From positions 1 through 36,789 of the forward strand of contig CALAGD010000063.1 of assembly GCA_937891425.1 (NCBI GenBank): a stretch of 36,789 bases of DNA. Reading direction: 5' to 3'. This DNA comes from an uncultured Pigmentiphaga sp. GTDB lineage: Bacteria > Pseudomonadota > Gammaproteobacteria > Burkholderiales > Burkholderiaceae_B. The translations under genes and the position numbers were made by a program. This document shows positions 31,607 to 36,789 of the stretch, piece by piece. Positions within the stretch are counted from its first letter, which is position 1. Each line of letters begins with the position of its first letter. The notes beneath the pieces were generated by a model. That model was given only the letters and a program-made list of their open reading frames with translations. It was not told the DNA's origin and did no database searches.

Positions 31607-32605
31607 ATGAGACCGAGCTTCGAAGAAATAACCCAGGTTCTGCAAACGCCGCTGAAGCTGAATGCGAAGGCTGGAGACAGCATTCTGGTCATCACCGACA
31701 CGGCGATGGATCCGGTCCTGTGGCAAGGCCTGAAGGCGGCCGGCGAAACCCTGGGCATGGAAGTCAGCGTCGCCATCATGTCGCCCCGCGAGCGTCATGC
31801 CGCGGATCCGACACGTCCGATCTGCGGGGCTGCGCTCGATCCATCCACCGACCTGTGCATCTACCTCACCAGTACCGCGCTCGCACACGCCCCCATTACC
31901 GAAGAGCTGGTGCAGGCAGGCAAGCGATTCATTCTCATGGAAGAGCTCACGCCCGAGATGCTGCAAAAAGGGGGGCCTGCGTGGGTTGACTATTTCGCCA
32001 TGAACGAACTTGGCCAGAAGATTGCCAGGGTGTTCACCGAGGGCAAGATGGTCCGCGTGACCTGTCCCAATGGTACCGATCTTGCTGCGTCCATTGAGGG
32101 CCGGCCGGGCCGCTCCATTGCGGGGTTGCCGCTGTCGTTGCGCCCGGGCGGTGGTGGCGGCTGCGCCTTCCCCGATGGAGAATCGCATGTGTGCCCGGTT
32201 GAGGGCACCGGTAATGGCACCGTCGTATTCGATTTGACCGCACATTCGGTTGGCCGCCTCACCGATCCGATCATACTCACCATAAAGGACGGCTACGTCA
32301 CGAAAATCGAAGGAGGCAAACAGGCAGACAAATGGCGGGAAATACTGGCTGCCCAGAACGACCCGCTCAGCTACAACTGCCCGGCCGAGATCTCCATCGG
32401 CCTCAACCGGAACGTCACCCCCACTGGCTACATGCGCACCGACAAGAAGAAGTATGCCAGTGCACACATCGGCGTGGGCGACACGGTGGTACTGGGCGGG
32501 ACTTGCCATGCCAAGATTCGCCTGGAAGGCGTCATCGAGTTTCCGGAAATCAGCGTCGACGGACAGACGCTTACTCGCAACGGGAAGATTCTCCTGGACG
32601 AATGA
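31607..32605 (+). CDS. M29 aminopeptidase / NicX (2,5-dihydroxypyridine dioxygenase)-like metalloprotein
   Basis: A 332-residue cytoplasmic protein. The ATG at 31607 has AAGGAGA upstream; the frame opens earlier at 31568. Its overall pattern fits the fold shared by M29 aminopeptidases and NicX, an Fe-dependent ring-cleaving dioxygenase: a FPDGE block (188-192), AEISIGL (260-266), AHIGVGD (286-292) and TCHAKIRLEGV (299-309). By family knowledge the metal ligands should sit at Glu192 or Glu261, His287, His301 and an Asp two residues after the last His. Here that last position is Lys303. It lies in an operon with two dehydrogenases and a Bug protein, which favours a catabolic role over peptide cleavage. 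Family placement is fairly safe; activity is open. Confidence 0.72.
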   Translation: MRPSFEEITQVLQTPLKLNAKAGDSILVITDTAMDPVLWQGLKAAGETLGMEVSVAIMSPRERHAADPTRPICGAALDPSTDLCIYLTSTALAHAPITEELVQAGKRFILMEELTPEMLQKGGPAWVDYFAMNELGQKIARVFTEGKMVRVTCPNGTDLAASIEGRPGRSIAGLPLSLRPGGGGGCAFPDGESHVCPVEGTGNGTVVFDLTAHSVGRLTDPIILTIKDGYVTKIEGGKQADKWREILAAQNDPLSYNCPAEISIGLNRNVTPTGYMRTDKKKYASAHIGVGDTVVLGGTCHAKIRLEGVIEFPEISVDGQTLTRNGKILLDE

Positions 32606-32687
32606 CCCACCACCAACCGGCAGCCCCCGCTTCGCTCATTTCAGCAACACCTTTGGGGGCGCCCACCACGACACGGAAGGAGGAAAC

Positions 32688-33674
32688 ATGAATCGGAGAG
32701 AATTCACCGCCAGCATTGCAGGGCTGGCACTCGCCATGGCCAGCAGCGGCAGCATCCTGGCCGCAGAGAAGTACCCTGCGCGCACCGTCACGCTGGTCAA
32801 TCCGTTCCCGCCTGGTTCGCCCGTTGATATCGTTGCGCGCGAACTGGCCACGCAGCTTGGCAACTACTGGAAACAGAATGTCATCGTGGACAACCGGCCA
32901 GGCGCGGCGGGCACCATCGGAGCCCAGTCTGTCGCCCGCGCCAGGCCCGATGGCTATACCCTGCTGCTGACGTCCGCCTCCACCCACGTCATCGGGCCGG
33001 CGGTGCGCAAGACCATGCCCTACGACCCGCTGAAGGACTTCACCCCCATCGCATTCATCGCAAATGGCCCGGCAATCATCGTCGTACATCCTTCCCTGGG
33101 GGTGAATACGCTCGAAGAACTCATTGCCCTGGCCCGGCAGAAACCCGCCACGATCACCTACGCTTCGTCAGGTGTTGGCACCATTCTTCACCTCACCGGA
33201 GAAGTATTCTCGCAGCGCACCGGTACGAAGTTGCTGCACGTGCCCTACCAGGGCGCCGTGCCGGCCGCTACCGACCTGCTGGGTGGCCACGTCAACATGA
33301 TGTTCGACTCTATTGCCAACGCGACGCCGCAGGTAAAAGCCGGAAAACTCAAGGCACTGGCGGTGTTGATGCCCGAGCGCACGCCGCTGCTGCCTGACGT
33401 TCCCACCGCCGCGGAACTCGGGTATCCCGACATGGCCGTTCCTGCGTGGTTTGGATTCTTTGGCCCGGCAGGGCTACCTGAGGATATTGTCAAGGCTTGC
33501 CAGGAAGCCGTACAGGCCACGGTGGCCAACTCGGATCAGACTCGCCAGAAGTTCATGGAACACGGAATCTTCGTCGACGTGCTGCTGGGTGACGCATTTG
33601 TGCAGAAGATGCAGTCGGACCTCGCGTTCATGAGAGACGTCGTGCAGAAGGCGGGGCTGCCACCCCTGGAGTAA
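32688..33674 (+). CDS. Bug family (TctC-like) periplasmic substrate-binding protein
   Basis: A 328-residue solute-binding protein, last gene of the operon, 82 bp after the M29-like gene with AAGGAGG in front of the ATG at 32688. The signal peptide (1-26) begins MNRREFTAS, a twin-arginine-like motif, unlike the other Bug protein of this region. The ligand loops are PFPPGSPVDIVAREL (39-53) and VDNRPGAAGTIGA (67-79); the first has PGSPVD in place of the more usual PGGxxD. The C-terminal half contains GGHVNMMFDSI, another family segment. No membrane subunits are adjacent. Confidence 0.93.
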   Translation: MNRREFTASIAGLALAMASSGSILAAEKYPARTVTLVNPFPPGSPVDIVARELATQLGNYWKQNVIVDNRPGAAGTIGAQSVARARPDGYTLLLTSASTHVIGPAVRKTMPYDPLKDFTPIAFIANGPAIIVVHPSLGVNTLEELIALARQKPATITYASSGVGTILHLTGEVFSQRTGTKLLHVPYQGAVPAATDLLGGHVNMMFDSIANATPQVKAGKLKALAVLMPERTPLLPDVPTAAELGYPDMAVPAWFGFFGPAGLPEDIVKACQEAVQATVANSDQTRQKFMEHGIFVDVLLGDAFVQKMQSDLAFMRDVVQKAGLPPLE

Positions 33675-33675
33675 T

Positions 33676-33732
33676 GGACCCTGCCGGGCAGGAGGTCCGG
33701 GTCGGGCCGGCAGGCGCAAAATGCCCGCCGGC
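33676..33732. terminator. hairpins between convergent Bug and MmgE/PrpD genes
   Basis: CCTGCC and GGCAGG (around 33680-33692) and GCCGGC (33706-33711) with GCCGGC (33727-33732) can form two GC-rich hairpins between the convergent stop codons. Neither has a clear T-run. Termination is likely from position only. Confidence 0.4.
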
Positions 33733-33749
33733 GACCTCAACGCCCGACA

Positions 33750-35102
33750 TCAGGCCACCGAGGCCTGCCGGGCATGGGAGAGATCCAGCCGGCCGGTTAC
33801 CTCTTCCATGAGCTGCTCGGCAAGCAGGGCATCACTCGGCCCGGCACAGTCGCGCACCTTGCTGCGGATCTGTTCGGGCCTGAGCGGATTGAGCGCATGC
33901 CCCAGCGCAAAGCGGATGGGCCCGCTGTCGAGCACCTGACCGTCCGCCAGGGTGATGCGCACGCGATCGTGCAACGCAAACGTGGGTTCCAGCGGACACT
34001 GGGTATCGACCGTGCTGACATGAACGCGTGGCATGAGGCGCTGCACGTCGGGATGCGCCAGGGTCTCTTCGTTCAGCTGGCCCAGGCCCACGTTACCCAT
34101 GACAAGTGCACTGGCGCACGCAAACGGCATGCTGAACTTGGCTTCGAGAGGCGTGGCCGGCACGGCATACTTCAGCACCTGTGCGTTCGTGGGGCTGACC
34201 TCGACGTCGATGCGTTCCACCTGATGGGGTTGCACGCCATGCTTGCCGCGCAGCTGCACGACACCATCGATGGCCCGATGCGCGGCATAGCACACCGGGT
34301 ACTTTTTCACGCTGGGACGCACGCTGCGTATGGCGAGCTGATCGGCCCCCGCGCACGGCCCATGAAGAATGGGCGGCAGTTGATCGGACATTGCGCGCAG
34401 AAACCCGTTCCTGGCATCCAGCGCGTCGGCCGAAGCCGTCACTCCGAGCTCGGCCAGTTCCACTGAACTTACACCCTGCTCCGCCGCCCAGCCGGCATGA
34501 AGCGGTTTGGTCATCGAGCCGAAGTTCGCAACCAGCCCGGACGCACGGCTGGCCGCAATGCCCAGCGCGTGCTGAGTCTGTTCGATGCTGAGCTTGCGCG
34601 CTGCGCAGAGGGCCGCGGCGGCGCCAATGGTACCCAGCACCGCCGTGGGATGCCAGCCCTTGTCGTGCAGCGGCTCGGACAAGCGGTTCACGAGTTCCGC
34701 CCACACCTGATAACCCTTCACATAAGCCGCAACCAGGTCGATTCCGCGCAGGCCGCTGCGATCCGATTCGGCCAGCAGCACGGGTACCAGCACGACACTG
34801 GGATGCCCCGCCAGCGCGACGTCGTCGAAATCGAGCGCGTGGCCGGACACGGCGTTGATCATGGCCGTGGCACCCACGCTGTTGCGCTCATCCGACAGCA
34901 GCCATCGTGCTTCGGGCCGGCTGCGGTAGTGCGACCGGATCCATTCGGCCGTCTTGCGCGTGACGGGCTCGTCGCGACCGGACAGGATGCAACCGACAGT
35001 GTCGAGGAAGGCGATCAGTACGGTTCGATGGATGTCGTCGTCGATGTGGCTGGAAAGATCCGACTGCAGCAACTCGGCCAGCTGGCGGGATAGCGTGGTC
35101 AT
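33750..35102 (-). CDS. MmgE/PrpD family protein
   Basis: A 450-residue protein of the MmgE/PrpD family, which includes 2-methylcitrate dehydratase, cis-aconitate decarboxylase and many uncharacterised dehydratase-like enzymes. Visible family segments include HALDFDDVALAGHPSVVLVP (about 88-107), the central KGWHPTAVLGTIGAAAALC, and KKYPVCYAAHRAIDG (about 265-279). Length is normal. It is the last gene of a reverse operon behind the acyl-CoA dehydrogenase (45 bp gap). Substrate cannot be assigned; without prpB/prpC nearby I would not call it PrpD. Confidence 0.9.
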   Translation of the reverse strand: MTTLSRQLAELLQSDLSSHIDDDIHRTVLIAFLDTVGCILSGRDEPVTRKTAEWIRSHYRSRPEARWLLSDERNSVGATAMINAVSGHALDFDDVALAGHPSVVLVPVLLAESDRSGLRGIDLVAAYVKGYQVWAELVNRLSEPLHDKGWHPTAVLGTIGAAAALCAARKLSIEQTQHALGIAASRASGLVANFGSMTKPLHAGWAAEQGVSSVELAELGVTASADALDARNGFLRAMSDQLPPILHGPCAGADQLAIRSVRPSVKKYPVCYAAHRAIDGVVQLRGKHGVQPHQVERIDVEVSPTNAQVLKYAVPATPLEAKFSMPFACASALVMGNVGLGQLNEETLAHPDVQRLMPRVHVSTVDTQCPLEPTFALHDRVRITLADGQVLDSGPIRFALGHALNPLRPEQIRSKVRDCAGPSDALLAEQLMEEVTGRLDLSHARQASVA

Positions 35103-35147
35103 GACAGGCCTCGTGAGGTTGAAAACTGGGCACCCGCAATCGTGCTG

Positions 35148-36341
35148 CTAGAAAGAGCGTGGCATGCCCAGCACGTGCTGACCAATGTACGACAGAATGA
35201 GGTTGGACGAAATAGGGGCGATCTGCATCACCCGGCATTCGCGCCACTTGCGTTCGACGTCGTATTCGGCCGCGTACCCGAACCCGCCGTGCGTCTGCAT
35301 GCACGCCTCCGCGGCATGCCAGGCGGCCTCGGATGCCAGCAGCTTGGCGATGTTCGCATCTTCACCGCAATCCGCGCCTGCCTGAAACCGCGCGGCCGCC
35401 TTTCGTACCATCATTTCTGCCGCCCGAGTCTCGGCGTAGGCGCGCGCTATGGGGAACTGGATACCCTGGTTCTGTCCGATGGGCCGGCCAAATACCACGC
35501 GTTCGTTGGCGTAGGCCGATGCGGTCCTGATGAACCAGCGCGCATCACCGATAGCCTCTGACGCGCACAGGATGCGCTCGGCATTCATGCCATCGAGAAT
35601 ATACCGGAAGCCCTTCCCTTCTTCGCCGATCAGGTTCTCGGCGGGCACCACCAGGTTCTCGATGAACACTTCGGTGGTGTTGTGGTTGATCATAGCGCGA
35701 ATGGGGCGGATGTCCACTCCGTTGCCGCGCGCCTCGCGCAGGTCGACCAGGAACACGGAAATGCCGTCGGTTTTTCGCTTGACCTGGTCGGCCGGCGTGG
35801 TGCGCGCAAGCAGCAGCATGAGATCAGAGTAGAGGGCGCGCGACGTCCAGACCTTCTGGCCATTGATGACGTAGGTGTCGCCAACGCGTTCGGCCCGCGT
35901 CCTGATCTGGGTAGTGTCCGAACCGGTAGTGGGCTCGGTAACCCCGAAAGCCTGCAGGCGTAGCCTGCCGCTGGCAATGTCGGGCAGGTACTTGCGTTTC
36001 TGCTCCTCCGAGCCGTGCCGCAGCAGTGTGCCCATGATGTACATCTGCGCATGGCAGGCCCCGGCATTGCACCCGGATGCGTGAATCTCCTCCAGGATGA
36101 CCGAAGCCGCACGCAATGGCAGGCCGCTACCGCCGTATTCCTCTGGAATGAGCGCACCCAGATACCCCGCGTCGGTCAGAGCCGCAACGAACTCGGACGG
36201 ATAGCCCTGTTTCTCGTCGAGGTTCCGCCAGTACGAGCCGGGGAAATCAGCGCAGATGCGGCGTACGCTTTCACGGATGTCGGCGTAGTCGTCTCCCAGC
36301 TCGATCACGACGGGTTCCGCGGAAATTGCTGTCGTTGTCAT
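35148..36341 (-). CDS. acyl-CoA dehydrogenase family protein
   Basis: A 397-residue flavoenzyme that should oxidise an acyl-CoA to the 2-enoyl-CoA and pass electrons to ETF. The ATG at 36341 gives the usual length; the frame opens at 36377. Family motifs are FGVTEPTTGSD (132-142), GQKVWTSRA (161-169), RVVFGRPIGQNQ (281-292) and QTHGGFGYAAEY (349-360). Where medium-chain enzymes have the catalytic Glu in YEGT, this protein has APIS (375-378). A Glu at 255 (NAERIL) sits where isovaleryl- and long-chain enzymes carry theirs. It lies 36 bp after the CoA-transferase gene, suggesting CoA activation then dehydrogenation. Confidence 0.94.
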   Translation of the reverse strand: MTTTAISAEPVVIELGDDYADIRESVRRICADFPGSYWRNLDEKQGYPSEFVAALTDAGYLGALIPEEYGGSGLPLRAASVILEEIHASGCNAGACHAQMYIMGTLLRHGSEEQKRKYLPDIASGRLRLQAFGVTEPTTGSDTTQIRTRAERVGDTYVINGQKVWTSRALYSDLMLLLARTTPADQVKRKTDGISVFLVDLREARGNGVDIRPIRAMINHNTTEVFIENLVVPAENLIGEEGKGFRYILDGMNAERILCASEAIGDARWFIRTASAYANERVVFGRPIGQNQGIQFPIARAYAETRAAEMMVRKAAARFQAGADCGEDANIAKLLASEAAWHAAEACMQTHGGFGYAAEYDVERKWRECRVMQIAPISSNLILSYIGQHVLGMPRSF

Positions 36342-36377
36342 CAGTGCTTCTCGAATGTCAGTCAGTAATCGGTACAT

Positions 36378-36789
36378 TCATTGCGACTCGGGCAAGGTCG
36401 CCAGTCTGGGCGGCCCCAGACGTATGGGCGGACGCTCCCCGTTGAGGCGCAGTGGCAACCCCATGAAGCGCATTTCGCTGCCCGGTACCGGCTGAACGAC
36501 GCCCAGCGCCTGCGCCTGTTCACAGTGGAACGCCTCTTCCGTATCCTGCACCGGCGCGCAGGGAACGTTTGCATCGCGCAACACCTTCAGCCAGTGGTTG
36601 CGATCGTGCCGGATGATCTCTGCCTGAATCAGCGCGTCGATGGCTTCGCGGTAGCGGACCCGCTGCGGATTGCCCTGGAAACGGGGGTCGTCCAGCCATT
36701 CCGGATGGCCGAGGGCATGACACAATGAGCGGAACAGACTGTCATTGCCGGCCGCGATGACGAGGTACCCGTCGCTGGTTTCATAGGCG
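36378..36789 (-). CDS. CaiB/BaiF-type (class III) CoA-transferase, C-terminal part (cut by window edge)
   Basis: About 136 C-terminal residues of a class III CoA-transferase; the N-terminal two thirds lie outside the window to the right. The visible start YETSDGYLVIAAGNDSLFRS matches the conserved GYL-(V/A)-(I/L)-A-xGND block. It is followed by the WL-x-L/V-x-A-NVPCAPV segment (HWLKVLRDANVPCAPVQDTE) and a closing PPIRLGPPRLA. The active-site Asp of this family is in the missing part. It heads the visible part of the operon with the acyl-CoA dehydrogenase and would make its CoA ester substrate. Confidence 0.92.
   Translation of the reverse strand, partial: AYETSDGYLVIAAGNDSLFRSLCHALGHPEWLDDPRFQGNPQRVRYREAIDALIQAEIIRHDRNHWLKVLRDANVPCAPVQDTEEAFHCEQAQALGVVQPVPGSEMRFMGLPLRLNGERPPIRLGPPRLATLPESQ

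Noticed and set aside
36315..36324. TTCCGCGGAA palindrome near the start of the acyl-CoA dehydrogenase gene as a further IclR-type operator
   Set aside because: It lacks the 5-bp spacer of the other sites and lies in codons of the gene, so chance is the simpler explanation.
1..36789. CRISPR arrays, tRNA/rRNA genes, prophage or defence genes
   Set aside because: No regularly spaced repeats, no cloverleaf-like sequence, no integrase, transposase, nuclease or toxin-antitoxin genes were seen.

Overview
The window looks like a chromosomal segment of a GC-rich, motile betaproteobacterium, most likely Alcaligenaceae (Bordetella/Achromobacter/Pusillimonas type). Three things point there: one large flagellar locus with fliE divergent from fliFGHIJK-LMNOPQR and flgBCDEFGHIJKL divergent from flgA-flgM-flgN; an Aer-type chemoreceptor beside it; and an acyl-CoA/aromatic-acid style catabolic region carrying two orphan Bug (TctC-like) periplasmic binding proteins. 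No RNA gene, CRISPR array, prophage or intact insertion sequence was seen.

Layout. 1-175 holds two hairpins. 176-1897 (-) is an Aer-like energy-taxis receptor. 2124-2432 (-) is fliE. 2724-14441 (+) is a tightly packed run fliF-G-H-I-J-K, fliL-M-N-O-P-Q-R with many start/stop overlaps. A bidirectional terminator near 14.5 kb separates it from the convergent flg run. 14577-25527 (-) is, in transcription order, flgB-C-D-E-F-G-H-I-J then flgK-flgL. Divergent from flgB, 25653-27505 (+) is flgA, flgM, flgN. Together these encode the MS-ring, C-ring switch, export apparatus (except FlhA/FlhB), rod, hook, L/P rings, hook-filament junction and the anti-sigma-28 checkpoint. Flagellin, cap, stator and che genes are not in this window.

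Regulatory sites visible in the sequence match the enteric three-tier hierarchy. An FlhDC-like box lies between fliE and fliF, with a weaker one between flgB and flgA. Sigma-28-type promoters (TAAAGTTT / CCGTTA style) lie in front of flgM and flgK. flgKL and flgMN can therefore be expressed both early and late.

27540-36789 is a separate metabolic region. An IclR-type regulator (28736-29509, -) sits between a Bug gene (27540-28538, -) and a forward operon of a 3-hydroxyisobutyrate-dehydrogenase-like enzyme, an SDR, an M29/NicX-like metalloprotein and a second Bug protein (29822-33674). Convergent to it is a reverse operon: class III CoA-transferase (truncated by the window edge), acyl-CoA dehydrogenase, and an MmgE/PrpD protein. 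A shared palindrome, TTCCG-N5-CGGAA, lies just downstream of predicted promoters of both IclR-flanking units. I infer an IclR-controlled regulon for uptake and oxidation of an unidentified organic acid. This cluster, and especially the M29/NicX-like protein with an altered metal-ligand signature, is the least described part of the window.
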